Part shown: piece after piece, positions 31,603 through 41,009 of the stretch
Position numbering within the stretch: the stretch's first letter is position 1
Layout: each line of letters opens with the position of its first letter
Assembly: GCA_963716685.1 (NCBI GenBank)
Contig: CAVQTR010000003.1
Span: forward strand, 2,356,001 to 2,420,000
From: JALYXI01 sp963716685
GTDB taxonomy: Bacteria; Acidobacteriota; Terriglobia; Bryobacterales; Bryobacteraceae
Direction: 5' to 3'
Length of the DNA stretch: 64,000 nt
Program-made: the position numbers and the translations under genes
Notes under the pieces: generated by a model
The model's database searches: none
The model's input: the letters and a program-made list of their open reading frames with translations, nothing else
What the model was told of the DNA's origin: nothing

Positions 31603-32586
31603 CTACGGTCTTTGTTGCTGCGCATCGACTTCTTCCAGCTTGTCGCGCAGTTCCCGCGCCCTGCGCAGATTGCCGGTGCGGGCATGCGCATTGAAAGCGG
31701 CCTGGAGCATATCGCGGCTTGCCGGCGCCTCCTTCAGCGCTGAATCGTATTCCGCGGCCACCTTGTCATACATCCGCAGGGATTCGTAGACAGCAGCTCG
31801 TTCCACATGCTGGAACAGCCCGTGTGACGGGTCAATCTGCGCCAGCCGGTTCCGCAACTCGTCTTCCTGGTTTATCGAGAGAACGGAAAACGAAACCCCG
31901 GTCTCGGCCTCCACCGTTTTGAAGACGAGCGTCACCGGGTGATCGGGGTCTGCGGAATTGCGATAGCTCGCCAGAGCTTCACGCAGGGAAGGCGAATCCA
32001 GCATACCGGCGCTGCCGTCCACATCCGGAACCTGCGCCAGAACCATACCACGAGCATTCTTCAGGGATACTGCAGCCCGCGCCACCGGCGGCCGGGTACG
32101 CCAGCGGATTACAAAATCGCCCGCCGCCACCGCGCTTTGATCAGGAGGGGAGTAAATCGGTGTGTCGCTGCCTTTCTCGCGTCCGGCACGGCGGCCATAC
32201 TGCTTCAGGGCATAGTCAAAACTCTGGGTGGTGCTGATCCGGTCCTGGGGTTTCAAGACTGGCATATCGCGCCATTCGTCTTTCCTGCAGACGTCCGGAG
32301 CGAACTCACTCTTCCGCACGTCGGAAATTGGAATGGTGGTGTGCACGCGAACGGTGGCGTTGCCCTGACACTTGAGGCTCTGGTTCTCGAACAGGATTCG
32401 GCCCTCATCATTCCCCGGGATGAGTGGTTCCGCCCGCTGGTCTGTGCAGGGCCTGCTTTTGCATAACAGAACTTTCCCGCTGAAGCTCTGAATAAACCCC
32501 ACCGGCGTATAAATCTCAGCCGCTTGCAGGCCCACCAGGTATAACAGCATGCAGATTGTGACAGCGCCTGTGCGAATCAAGATCAA
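31603..32586 (-). CDS. Exported protein with FecR-like start and TPR-like helices (caspase cassette)
   Basis: A 327-residue protein, last in a four-gene unit. A hydrophobic N-terminus (ICMLLYLVGLQAAEIY) is followed by a beta-rich section. There, VGFIQSFSGKVLLC and ILFENQSLKCQGNATVRVHT recall FecR-type domains, including a small CKSRPC cysteine pair. A middle region (about 145-240) with ADQ-like Ig strands contains DFVIRWRTRPPVARAAVSL. The last 70 residues look like TPR helices (ERAAVYESLRMYDKVAAEYDSALKEAP, cut here to AVYESLRMYDKVAAEYDSAL). The likely start is a TTG at 32586 that overlaps the CHASE2 stop codon (TTGA), with GAGGGAACAGGAGAG upstream; an ATG at 32550 is the alternative. The product is probably periplasmic. 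Function unknown; its context suggests an accessory to the caspase-like peptidase. Confidence 0.72.
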   Translation of the reverse strand: MILIRTGAVTICMLLYLVGLQAAEIYTPVGFIQSFSGKVLLCKSRPCTDQRAEPLIPGNDEGRILFENQSLKCQGNATVRVHTTIPISDVRKSEFAPDVCRKDEWRDMPVLKPQDRISTTQSFDYALKQYGRRAGREKGSDTPIYSPPDQSAVAAGDFVIRWRTRPPVARAAVSLKNARGMVLAQVPDVDGSAGMLDSPSLREALASYRNSADPDHPVTLVFKTVEAETGVSFSVLSINQEDELRNRLAQIDPSHGLFQHVERAAVYESLRMYDKVAAEYDSALKEAPASRDMLQAAFNAHARTGNLRRARELRDKLEEVDAQQQRP

Positions 32587-33899
32587 CTCTCCTGTTCCCT
32601 CGCCACGGCAGGTTTATGAAGCCACTCCCAGTAACTCCCAAACCACCTGTCGGCAAATGGATGCAAAGCCAAAGCAAGAGCGACCATCAGGCAATCGTCC
32701 CAAAGAACGTGATGAAGGTTGACGAAAGCGCCGAATAGGAGAACGGCCCCAGCAAGCGCCCAGCTCAGGCTGGTCTGCAGCTTCTCTTCCACCATGGTTG
32801 GACCGGAACTGAGCCTTACCGCCACGATGATTAACAGGAGGGCCGCCGCCAGCAGGAAATCCGCCAGTTCCACCCAGCCTTCCCGAATCACGGACAAGGG
32901 ATTCGTTGCCGTATAGGCCGCTGACGCGTGTAAGACAATTCCTGGAACCACGCCGGTCTTCACCGGATGGTCAAACGAGTCCTCGGCATGGGAGACATCC
33001 CCAACCAGCACCATCTGTCCTTCGATATCCTCACGCCGCGAAGCCAGAACAATTTGCAGCCAGTCGGAATGACCCGGTGCGCCTGCCTGAATGCGGATGG
33101 CTGTGTCTTTCAGGCGCTGAATCATGCTGTAATCAACCACCGATTCCTGCACTTTCCCGCCGTTCAGTTCCACCTTGGAGACGGTCTCCAGCGGCCATCT
33201 TCGCTTGAGCGGAGCCGAGTGTTCCATGAATGCGGAACTCAGGGCAGCGCTCATAGTCCTGCCCTCCTCCTTCCTGTCGGCAGTTACACCGTCTCCGTCG
33301 AGCAGGCCGGCAACGCCCAGAGACTGGGGCACCGATCGGGAGTCTTCCCGCGCCAGGATGGCCGCCGCCAGTTTCGCGTATTCCGGCAGTCCCAGCCAGA
33401 AGGCTGGCGGCAGGCCCTGCGTTCGCGAGACCCCCAGATAAACGGGAAGGCCACGGTCGGTTTGCTTCAGGCAGAAATCAAAGAACGCGGGGTCGGCGCG
33501 GGACATGAACTTTCCCACCTGACGCTCGGCATCCAGTTCCGGCGAGAAATCGATATCGATGCCGATCACCTTCGGTTTAAAAGCCGCAAGGGCGACAAGA
33601 AGCTCCCTTAGAAATGTCCGGGAGGTAACTTCGTTTGGGCCTTCCGGGCGAACGCTGCTGATGTCGACAAGAGTTACCGGGAGCTTCGCGTCCGTAGTCA
33701 GACGGCTTTGCAGCAAACGGTAGGTAATCGTTCTCAGGCCCTCGCCGGCGGGTGTCTTCCCGAATAGATGCCAGGCGCCCGCCAGTGCGGCGGAAAGAAG
33801 AAGTCCGGCTAGAAAATCGCGGAGAATGCGATTTCGGCGTGACGTGTTCTCATTCTGTCCCGGTCCCAGGAACACAAAGAAAATGTTGGTGCCTTGCAT
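32583..33899 (-). CDS. CHASE2-domain membrane protein without output domain
   Basis: About 438 residues from the ATG at 33899. One membrane helix near residues 28-46 (DFLAGLLLSAALAGAWHLF) is followed by a large extracytoplasmic CHASE2 sensor. It shows TYRLLQSRLTTDAKLPVTLV, VIGIDIDFSPELDAERQ, GQMVLVGDVSHAEDSFDHPV and VPGIVLHASAAYTATN. About three more helices lie near the C-terminus. CHASE2 normally feeds a kinase, adenylate cyclase or diguanylate cyclase; here the chain stops after the helices with no such domain. It lies 10 bases after the caspase gene and overlaps the next gene by four bases. The sensor domain therefore shares the periplasm with the exported caspase-like protein. A longer start at 33923 or 33974 is possible. 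Family assignment is firm; the signal sensed is unknown. Confidence 0.85.
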   Translation of the reverse strand: MQGTNIFFVFLGPGQNENTSRRNRILRDFLAGLLLSAALAGAWHLFGKTPAGEGLRTITYRLLQSRLTTDAKLPVTLVDISSVRPEGPNEVTSRTFLRELLVALAAFKPKVIGIDIDFSPELDAERQVGKFMSRADPAFFDFCLKQTDRGLPVYLGVSRTQGLPPAFWLGLPEYAKLAAAILAREDSRSVPQSLGVAGLLDGDGVTADRKEEGRTMSAALSSAFMEHSAPLKRRWPLETVSKVELNGGKVQESVVDYSMIQRLKDTAIRIQAGAPGHSDWLQIVLASRREDIEGQMVLVGDVSHAEDSFDHPVKTGVVPGIVLHASAAYTATNPLSVIREGWVELADFLLAAALLLIIVAVRLSSGPTMVEEKLQTSLSWALAGAVLLFGAFVNLHHVLWDDCLMVALALALHPFADRWFGSYWEWLHKPAVAREQES

Positions 33900-33909
33900 G
33901 GCGACGGGA

Positions 33910-35085
33910 TCAGCGCGCATTCGCCAGCAGGAATGCGGACGGAAGCCTGGCGGAGGTGCCCGGGGTTTGAGCACTCAGGACAATGCTCCCGCCCTGCCCA
34001 TAAGCCTGCATCACCGGATGCTGCTGGCGATTCTCCTGGCGGCTCACCTCCGTGGGCACTCGACTTTGCAGAAATTCGAACACCGAAGCAATCGTGGGCT
34101 GCCCTCCTTTCTGGCGGAGAGCATCCAGCAGGTAACGCGTGAAATAGCCATGTTTGGTTTCGGGATCTTCGAATGAACGCTCCTCCGCTTTGCTTGCCGA
34201 GATCACCACCCGGTCACCCGAACCCTGCAATCCCTGCAGCGGATCCAGACCGTCGCCTCCGCGCGATTCCGGCTGCGCGCCGCCGCTGTAACAGGTGTCC
34301 AGCAGAAGCACATACTGCCGGGAGAGTACCCACCTCCCCAACTCAGCCAGCTCCGCCATCTTGATCGCGCTGGCAAATGTGGTCGCTTTGGTGGTTGTAT
34401 CCGTATCGTAGGTCAGGACGTAGCTTAATCCGGTGGGGTCCAGCTCGCGCCCACGGCCATGACTGCTGAGGTAAACCACAACCAGATCATCGGGCTGCGC
34501 ACTGGCCCGGATCTCGCCAAATGCTAGGCGGATGTTCTCCGTAGTGGCCTTCTCATCCACCAGAACTTTGACATGCTCTTTGTCATTCTTGAAATGCGCA
34601 TCGTGCACCAGAAAATCGCCGAGTGCCACTGCGTCACTTTTTGCGTACTGAAGAAAGTCGTCGCTCTTACCCAGATTGTTGATGCCGATGATCAGCGCCC
34701 ACTTATCGCGGATCTTCCCCGTTGAACCCGAAGGCCGCGTCACTACGGTAAAGGGATCAAATTTGGCGCGCTGCGCCTTCGAGCCGTTCTCATCCGCCTT
34801 ACGAAAAGAGTACGCGGCGTCTGAAGAATTTCCCATCTTCCGGGCAACCAGCCCCCGGTAATACCACAGGTCTCCGCTGAGGTTACAACTGCCCGTACCG
34901 TTGGTGAGCCACTGATACACCAGTCGGGTCTGAGAGGCACTTGCCCCAGGATGCATCCGCTCGCGCGCCCACACCAAGCGATCCTCTTCCGTGTCGCCGC
35001 AGGCCGCCTTCAAAGCCGGCGGCCCCACAACAGACCAAAAGGTCACCTGCGCCAGCAGGCACCGCATGACCGTTCGCACTGTCAA
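33910..35085 (-). CDS. Exported caspase-family (C14) peptidase
   Basis: A 391-residue protein with a likely signal peptide (MRCLLAQVTFWSVVGPPALKA), a short TPR-like helical region (about 50-100, DLWYYRGLVARKMGNSSDAA) and a caspase domain (about 127-330). The domain opens with DKWALIIGINN. The catalytic pair is visible: His209 in VVVYLSSHGRG and Cys265 in LLLDTCYSGG. RVVISASKAEERSFED and HGYFTRYLLDALR follow as in bacterial metacaspase-like proteins. Bacterial caspases are used in regulated proteolysis and cell-death or defence systems, mostly in the cytoplasm; an exported one suggests periplasmic action. It lies 9 bases after the upstream exported protein and 10 bases before the CHASE2 gene, so all four genes are likely co-transcribed. 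Substrates are unknown. Confidence 0.88.
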   Translation of the reverse strand: MTVRTVMRCLLAQVTFWSVVGPPALKAACGDTEEDRLVWARERMHPGASASQTRLVYQWLTNGTGSCNLSGDLWYYRGLVARKMGNSSDAAYSFRKADENGSKAQRAKFDPFTVVTRPSGSTGKIRDKWALIIGINNLGKSDDFLQYAKSDAVALGDFLVHDAHFKNDKEHVKVLVDEKATTENIRLAFGEIRASAQPDDLVVVYLSSHGRGRELDPTGLSYVLTYDTDTTTKATTFASAIKMAELAELGRWVLSRQYVLLLDTCYSGGAQPESRGGDGLDPLQGLQGSGDRVVISASKAEERSFEDPETKHGYFTRYLLDALRQKGGQPTIASVFEFLQSRVPTEVSRQENRQQHPVMQAYGQGGSIVLSAQTPGTSARLPSAFLLANAR

Positions 35086-35094
35086 TCCGCCCTG

Positions 35095-36570
35095 CTAAAC
35101 CGGTTTCGCCGGAGCAATCGTCTTCGTCGGCGTACCGGGGCGCGCCGGCGTACGGGCTGGCGGCTTCGCCATTTGCTTCTGAATTGCTTGGATCACCGGG
35201 CCTGAAACATGCGCGCGAGCCAGTTGCAGCAGTCCGTTCGAGCTTACGTCGAACTTCGGGTCGGGCACGGTTTGAATAAAGGTGATCAGAACGCTCTCCG
35301 GCAGACCTTCTTTCGCCATGTCGATCAGCGCGGCATTGTTCGCACTGTTTTCAGCCGGCGTGACCGCAGCAGATCCGGATCCGCCGGCAGGTCCGGCAGC
35401 CGCGGCCTTCACTTCCTTCACCGGCGCCTCCGCAGCCGGCTCTTTCGGCCGATTCTGCAGGAAATGCTGGATCTCCAGATAATGGTCCAGCGAATCCTGC
35501 GCCCGAATCTGGGCAAGCAGTATCTCGTGTTCCGCCGGTTTCACATTTTTCGCATCGGTGTAGAACTTGGAAGCCTTATTTAATGTAGCCGTCGCCTCAT
35601 TTGACTTCTCTGCCTCTCCATAGGCAATTGCTTCGTAGCTCAACCCAATCAGATATAGCCGGTACGCTTCGCTCGACCCGGAAAGCGGGCTCATCTTCTC
35701 TGTTTGCTCCTGAACATCGCCCCATCGGCCGCCCTTCGCCAGTTCCCGAATCTGCAGAAAGTCCTTTTCCACCGGCAGTAGAGCCACGAATTCCTGATCG
35801 ACGGAGACGATCCGGTTCGCCACCTTGTCCGCCAGTCCCTCGATCAACGCATCCCGCCACTCAATCTCCGTCGGAGCGCGGCCGCCCTTTCCTTCCGCTC
35901 CCAGCGCGTCGTGCATCTGCTGCCCTCCGCCTGCGGCGCTCACCAGGTCGCCGGCATCGGAACCGCCGCGAGCTACCTTGATGCCCGTCGCCACCTTATC
36001 GCGCCAGGAAGTCTTCTTATCCTGAACACTCGCGACTTTGTCTTCCTGCTCGGATGTAACAAAGTCGTTCTCCAGGTGATACTGCAAATTTGCCGCGTCG
36101 ATAGGACGGTTGCGGCTATCGAGCACCTGAACGCTCGCTCGGATGTTGCCGATCCAGGTTTGGATCTTCTGGTTCTTCAACCCGATCTTTCTCTCGCCCG
36201 GATGCACAACCTTCGGTTCATAGCCAGTAACAATGCACTTGATGACCGTGTCGGCGGGACCGTCCACAAGCTGAATACCGCCCGCTTTGGCGTTCAGCAG
36301 CAGGGTTCGGATCTTCTCTCTGAGAATGGTCGCGGTTTCGGCAGGAATCGAGTTACCGGCTATTTCAGGCAGGAACTGCACCGTACTTCCGTTTCTGGCC
36401 GAGACCGGTGGTAATTTTCGGGTGAGTTTTACGGTTTCCGGCTGACCTTTATTTACCAAAGACCAAAAATCGGGCCGGGCCGGAACAGCGAAAGTCAGAA
36501 CAAGTACCGGCAGAATCAGAGATTGTTTCGATACGATCAGAGGCAATAAACGCGAATGTAACGTTGACAT
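35095..36570 (-). CDS. Exported protein with CsgG/LpoB-like start, TPR helices and Pro/Ala tail
   Basis: A 491-residue protein opening the caspase cassette. A signal sequence (SLILPVLVLTFAVPARP) precedes a mixed alpha/beta region (about 40-180). There, STVQFLPEIAGNSIPAETA, IQLVDGPADTVIKCIVTGY and IRASVQVLDSRNRPIDAANL have the rhythm of CsgG/LpoB or TolB-N type periplasmic domains; I consider this tentative. A TPR-like helical part follows (about 255-370), then a low-complexity PAAEAPVKEVKAAAAGPAGG linker. A helical pair, IDMAKEGLPESVLITFIQ, is a motif I associate with acidobacterial exported proteins, and a Pro-rich tail ends the chain. It is cotranscribed with the caspase gene 9 bases downstream. 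It might act as an outer-membrane or periplasmic scaffold. Function unproven. Confidence 0.72.
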   Translation of the reverse strand: MSTLHSRLLPLIVSKQSLILPVLVLTFAVPARPDFWSLVNKGQPETVKLTRKLPPVSARNGSTVQFLPEIAGNSIPAETATILREKIRTLLLNAKAGGIQLVDGPADTVIKCIVTGYEPKVVHPGERKIGLKNQKIQTWIGNIRASVQVLDSRNRPIDAANLQYHLENDFVTSEQEDKVASVQDKKTSWRDKVATGIKVARGGSDAGDLVSAAGGGQQMHDALGAEGKGGRAPTEIEWRDALIEGLADKVANRIVSVDQEFVALLPVEKDFLQIRELAKGGRWGDVQEQTEKMSPLSGSSEAYRLYLIGLSYEAIAYGEAEKSNEATATLNKASKFYTDAKNVKPAEHEILLAQIRAQDSLDHYLEIQHFLQNRPKEPAAEAPVKEVKAAAAGPAGGSGSAAVTPAENSANNAALIDMAKEGLPESVLITFIQTVPDPKFDVSSNGLLQLARAHVSGPVIQAIQKQMAKPPARTPARPGTPTKTIAPAKPV

Positions 36571-36614
36571 TTACCCGATGCGCCAGTAACTGGGGCGCCC
36601 TCCATTAGGAATGG

Positions 36615-36643
36615 AAGTTACCACAGCACAATGCATTCGTCAA
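36615..36643 (-). promoter_or_regulatory. Candidate promoter of the caspase cassette
   Basis: TTGACG and TAACTT on the minus strand are 17 bases apart, with an extended -10 (TGG before TAACTT). It lies about 45 bases before the first gene of the cassette, in a 200-base intergenic region that otherwise holds nothing I recognise. Confidence 0.4.
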
Positions 36644-36770
36644 CATGGGAAAGCGAGGCCGCGCTGCGGATTCGTACAAGCAACCAACGGGTCAATTGTT
36701 AGTCAGATTGTTTTATTTCTATCTCAGTAAGAGAAAGTAACCAGGTCCGGAAAGAATCAAACTCCGCAGT

Positions 36771-37634
36771 CTAAATCTCGTGCAGCAGCCACTTCGCTGC
36801 ATTCTTCTGCATCTTGACGTACTCCGGATTCCACAGCACCGCTATCATGTGTCCCGGCGCCATGAAACACACCCGGCCCTTGCCGTAATCATATGCCCAG
36901 ACGGACTCCGCCGAATTGCTCTTTCTGCCGGCGTTGTCGGTGAAATCGAGCCCGTGTTCCGCAATGCTTCGCGCCAGCACAAACTTCGGGTCCTTGTCGT
37001 AAGTAACATAGTGCTGCTCATCGGTCACGATGAAATCGTTCACTCCCCGCGTGATCGGGTGGTCCGAATTCACAATGTGCACCTTGTACGGCCGGATCGG
37101 CGGATGACCCGTGTAAATCGCGCCCTCCACATCCCGGTAATCTTTATTCAGCAGAGACGCCTGGCTGTCATTATGGAAAGCCCACAGGGAGCCGCCCTCC
37201 TGTACCCAGGTTTTGATTGCCCGGCCCTGTTCCGCAGTCATCCAGCCCACGCCCTTCGGCACAATCTTCTTGTCCAAAGGAGGAACGCTCACCAGATCCT
37301 CTGGCTTCCCGGTCCAGTAAATCGCCTGATAATACCCATTCGGGAACCGCAGCCCGTCGCGGAACATGATCAGGATCTTGTAATTCTTCAGATTGTCATA
37401 GGTCAGCAGCTTCTCTTCGTCGGTAAAGTCGATCGAGAGGCCCGCGCCGTCCACCAGAGTGGCGCCCAGCGCCGTCCGGATGTAGTCCGAGTTATGCGAT
37501 TCATCGCCGCAAAGTGCGAATGCCGTCGCTTTGCCCCCGCCCGAATATAGCCGGCTTCCTGCCGCCATGCCGGCGCCCGCAAGTCCCAAAGTCCGCAGCG
37601 CGGATCGGCGTGTCACCTTCATGTGCTGAATCAT
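36771..37634 (-). CDS. ThuA-like domain protein with Tat-like signal
   Basis: A 287-residue protein with an N-terminal signal (TRRSALRTLGLAGAGMAAGS). The fold is the ThuA-like, class I glutamine-amidotransferase type: ATAFALCGDESHNSDYIRTA, YKILIMFRDGLRFPN, LWAFHNDSQASLLN, HPITRGVNDFIVTDEQHYV and VCFMAPGHMIAVLWNPEY. ThuA-like proteins in Acidobacteriota are often encoded with sugar-oxidation genes and are suspected to act on 3-keto sugars or as lectin-like proteins. It starts seven bases after the stop of TonB receptor copy 4, so receptor and ThuA protein probably work on the same ligand. A second ATG at 37622 is possible. No ribosome site is clear. Confidence 0.82.
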   Translation of the reverse strand: MIQHMKVTRRSALRTLGLAGAGMAAGSRLYSGGGKATAFALCGDESHNSDYIRTALGATLVDGAGLSIDFTDEEKLLTYDNLKNYKILIMFRDGLRFPNGYYQAIYWTGKPEDLVSVPPLDKKIVPKGVGWMTAEQGRAIKTWVQEGGSLWAFHNDSQASLLNKDYRDVEGAIYTGHPPIRPYKVHIVNSDHPITRGVNDFIVTDEQHYVTYDKDPKFVLARSIAEHGLDFTDNAGRKSNSAESVWAYDYGKGRVCFMAPGHMIAVLWNPEYVKMQKNAAKWLLHEI

Positions 37635-37641
37635 AAGAATC

Positions 37642-40600
37642 TCAGAAGTAAAATTTAGCAGCCAGTTGCATGATCCGCGGATTCCCCGCTGTAAGAATGC
37701 GTCCGAAGTTGGAACTCGAGAGCGACGCCGTCGGGTTCGCGAAGGGCGGCCGGTTCAGCGAATTGAATACCTCCCAGCGGATCTGGAACCGCCGGCTTTC
37801 ACTCACGCGAAAATCTTTGAAGAGCCCGCTGTCGAAATTCTCCAGTCCGGGGCCTGTCAGGATGTTGCGTCCGCTGGTCCCAAACGTACCCAGAGGGGGC
37901 AGCGCAAATGCGGCAGTATTGAAAAACTGCGCGATCTTGCTGCCGTTCGCACGGTCGTTATAAGTCGGCGCCGCGCCAAACACGTCGGCGCGATCCAGTC
38001 CCACACCCGAAAGACTGCGATCCTGCCCTGCCGTCACGCTGAAAGGCAGCCCGGTCTGTAGCGTCAGGATGCCGTTCACCGCCCAGCCGCCCAGCACCGC
38101 ATGAGTCAAGCCCTGTGATCCCCGGAAGAACGGCAGCTGCCAGATAAATGACGTCAGGAACCGATGTCTCACGTTAAAGCTGGCCAGCCCCTTGTCCGCG
38201 CTCCAGTTAAACGGGTTTGAGGACTGGCTGCCCAGACCGCTGTTTCCGTCATTCGACTCCTGATCGATTGCCTTCGAGAACACATAGGAACCCAAAATCG
38301 TGAAGCCGCCTTCAAACCGCCGGTTCCAGCTCAGCTGCAGCGCGTGATAGGTCGAGTTGGCCGTGGATTGGATGCTCTCGATCGTTTGATACCCCGGGTA
38401 GATCCGCCGCGAATCGATATTCGTCGTCGTCGACTTGCCCGGAATATACAGGCCCGGGTTCTGCTGCTCGCTGACATGCAGATGCGTTCCCTTGTTCCCC
38501 AGATAGGCGGCGGTCACCACGAACTTATACCAGATCTCCCGCTGCACGTTGAAGTTCCATTGCTGCACATAGGCGCTGGTGAAATCGGGATTCATGTTCA
38601 TGATCGGCAGCGGCAGAAAGAACTGCTTCGTCGCGCGTTCCTGCGCGGTGGTGGCGCGCTGATAGGTCTCAAGGAACTGCAGCGGCTGCGGGTTCGCCCC
38701 ATAGGGATTCGACAGCTGCACGTTGTAAGTGGTCAGCCCGTAGGAAAACGGCTGCGACGTTGGGTTGGAGTTCAGCGTCACCAGCTGAACGGTGTCGGAG
38801 AAGATGCCATAGCCGCCGCGAATGCTGGTTTTGCCGTCGCCAAACGGGTCGTAGGCGAAACCGAAGCGCGGTGAGAAGCGGTCGAAACGAATCGGCACCA
38901 CGCCCAGCCCGTCGATGCCCTTGTCGCCAGGAAACAGATAACCCACCGGCGCCAGCGGATACACCGTGGACTGCTGGCCGGGCCGGAATGCCGTATTCTC
39001 ACCGTATTTGTCTTCCACCGGCACATAGGGCTCCCAGCGCACGCCCAGATTCAGCGTCAGCCGGTGAGTGACACGCCAGTCATCCTGAAAGTAAAGAAAC
39101 GGAGTGTACTTATACTGCCAGGACGAAATCGGCGAGTTCTGATAAACGCTGTACGCCGCGCCGGAGTAGAAATCCGCATAGCCGTAACCATAACTGCCCG
39201 TCAGCAGTCCGTTAAAGCTGAAGCCGGGGTCGGTATCGAAGTTCTCGCGTCCGTTCCGGCGAACCTTGGCGATGTCTCCTCCAAACGTCAGCAGGTGGTT
39301 GTTCTTGGTCCAGGAAAGCGAATCGACGAACTGGTAGTTCATCATGAAGCTGCGGTAGTTGGTCGCAATTCCCAGTCCCAGACCGCCGCTCACACCCACA
39401 ATCCAGTCCGTCGGGATGTTCGGCGGGGCCAGCGGCACGCATGTCGGCGAGCAGCCGAGAGAGGCCCAGTTTGCCGGACTGGTTACCTCCGGCGAGCGGT
39501 AGAAAATGTTTCGCGCCACCGTCAGCGTCGCCACGTTGATCAGCGCCGGCGTGAAGATATGCGTGTCATTGACGGTAAAGTTGTGCGTCACCCAGTCCAG
39601 CGTTCCGTTGAAAGCCGGCAGTGAGTAGTTGGCTTTGTTGAAGTAGTCGTCCCAGAAGTAGCGCACGCTGAACTTGTTCGCCGTGGATAACGAATGGTCG
39701 ATCTTCGCCACGATCTGGTTATCGTCCGTGGGCAGAGACAGGTTGTAGGAGTAAATATTACCCGGGCTGTTCGGCAGCGGCATGAATGCCTTGGTAAAAC
39801 TCAGCGCCACCGGGTCCAGCAGGCTGGAAGGGATAACATTCCCCGGATACGGCACCCCGTTCGGAGCCTGCGCCGTCACCGTATTCGGCGGCGCCACCGT
39901 GATCGGCTTGCCTTTCAGCAGGCTCTGCGAAAAGTCCCCCTGCCGTTCGAGCGCGGACGGCACCACGGTGGAGGAATTGGTCTGCCCGAGCGCCTGCCGC
40001 GTGCCTTCATAAGCGAAGAAGAAAAACGTCCGATCGTGCCCGTTGTAATGCGGCAGCCGCACCGGTCCGCCCACATTGCCTCCGAACTGATTGCGGTGCA
40101 GCGGCGAGACCGCGGCGGAGAAGAAATTCCGCGCATCGAAGTCATTGTTCCGCAGAAAGTCATAGAGCACGCCATGCAGTTGATTGGTCCCGGATTTGGT
40201 CACCATGGTCACCACCGCGCCCGCGTCCCGTCCGTTCACCGCGCTGTAACTGTTCTGCAGAATCGAAAATTCCTGCAGCGAATCGGGGTTGGGAAAGGCA
40301 GCCGGAACGTTGTTATACATGTCCATGTTCAGGCCGCCATCCAGAACATAAGCCGATTGGCTGGGCCGGGTGCCGTTCACGCTGAAAACCGTATTCGTAT
40401 TCAGCGCAATGCCGCTCGCCGCCGAACCCGATCCCATCTGAATGGCGCCCGGCAACACCCCTTGCAGCTGCAGAGCGTTGCGTCCGTTCAGCGGCAGGTC
40501 GTCCATGCGCTTCGAATCCACCACGTCCTTCAGCGCCGAGGTCAGCGTATCCACCGTGGAAACGGTCCCCGACACTTCGAGAACCTGTTTCACCTCGCCC

Positions 40601-40908
40601 ACCTGCATCAGCAGGTCGACGCGCACGCGCCGCTCGATCTCGAGCACCACATGCCGCCGTTCGATCGTCTGGAACCCAGCCACCTTGCCGAGAATGGTGT
40701 AACTTCCGGGAGCCAGGTCGGGAAACACATAATTCCCGGCATCGTTGGATTTCACCGTCTCCGTGGCGCCGGTCGCTTCATTGTTCGCCGTCACCTCCAC
40801 CCGCGGCAGAGCTGCGTTCGATTTATCGGTCACCGTTCCGAAAATCAGCGCATTCCCCTGCGCGAACAGACTGGAAGTCAGCAGCAAAGGTAACCAAAGA
40901 AGTCGCAT
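37642..40908 (-). CDS. Oar-like TonB-dependent receptor (copy 4)
   Basis: A 1,088-residue receptor with a signal peptide ending LFAQ and a carboxypeptidase-regulatory-like domain (IFGTVTDKSNAALPRVEV). The plug has LPLNGRNALQLQGVLPGA and VTKSGTNQLHGVLYDFLRN, and the barrel ends in LAAKFYF with a terminal phenylalanine. GGAGAGG lies just before the ATG. It has a strong own promoter and is followed closely by the ThuA-like gene. Codon use appears similar to neighbouring genes, with no sign of recent transfer. Substrate not predictable; the ThuA partner hints at a sugar or sugar derivative. Confidence 0.92.
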   Translation of the reverse strand: MRLLWLPLLLTSSLFAQGNALIFGTVTDKSNAALPRVEVTANNEATGATETVKSNDAGNYVFPDLAPGSYTILGKVAGFQTIERRHVVLEIERRVRVDLLMQVGEVKQVLEVSGTVSTVDTLTSALKDVVDSKRMDDLPLNGRNALQLQGVLPGAIQMGSGSAASGIALNTNTVFSVNGTRPSQSAYVLDGGLNMDMYNNVPAAFPNPDSLQEFSILQNSYSAVNGRDAGAVVTMVTKSGTNQLHGVLYDFLRNNDFDARNFFSAAVSPLHRNQFGGNVGGPVRLPHYNGHDRTFFFFAYEGTRQALGQTNSSTVVPSALERQGDFSQSLLKGKPITVAPPNTVTAQAPNGVPYPGNVIPSSLLDPVALSFTKAFMPLPNSPGNIYSYNLSLPTDDNQIVAKIDHSLSTANKFSVRYFWDDYFNKANYSLPAFNGTLDWVTHNFTVNDTHIFTPALINVATLTVARNIFYRSPEVTSPANWASLGCSPTCVPLAPPNIPTDWIVGVSGGLGLGIATNYRSFMMNYQFVDSLSWTKNNHLLTFGGDIAKVRRNGRENFDTDPGFSFNGLLTGSYGYGYADFYSGAAYSVYQNSPISSWQYKYTPFLYFQDDWRVTHRLTLNLGVRWEPYVPVEDKYGENTAFRPGQQSTVYPLAPVGYLFPGDKGIDGLGVVPIRFDRFSPRFGFAYDPFGDGKTSIRGGYGIFSDTVQLVTLNSNPTSQPFSYGLTTYNVQLSNPYGANPQPLQFLETYQRATTAQERATKQFFLPLPIMNMNPDFTSAYVQQWNFNVQREIWYKFVVTAAYLGNKGTHLHVSEQQNPGLYIPGKSTTTNIDSRRIYPGYQTIESIQSTANSTYHALQLSWNRRFEGGFTILGSYVFSKAIDQESNDGNSGLGSQSSNPFNWSADKGLASFNVRHRFLTSFIWQLPFFRGSQGLTHAVLGGWAVNGILTLQTGLPFSVTAGQDRSLSGVGLDRADVFGAAPTYNDRANGSKIAQFFNTAAFALPPLGTFGTSGRNILTGPGLENFDSGLFKDFRVSESRRFQIRWEVFNSLNRPPFANPTASLSSSNFGRILTAGNPRIMQLAAKFYF

Positions 40909-40980
40909 GTTCCTCTCCGTGGAAAAACAATTCCGGCCGATCAGATCGAACAGACAGAGCTGTTATTCAGACGTTGCGAA

Positions 40981-41009
40981 AGTCTATCACCACGAAAGGT
41001 TTGTGTCAA
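40981..41009 (-). promoter_or_regulatory. Strong candidate promoter of TonB receptor copy 4
   Basis: A perfect TTGACA, 17 bases, then TAGACT with an extended -10 (TGA before it) on the minus strand. The -35 box overlaps the stop codon of the decayed membrane-protein gene upstream. The start is about 70 bases downstream. Confidence 0.65.

Noticed and set aside
35095..36570. Calling the first cassette gene a CsgG or LpoB homologue outright
   Set aside because: Only the strand/helix rhythm matches by eye; no diagnostic motif was found, so it is described as tentative.
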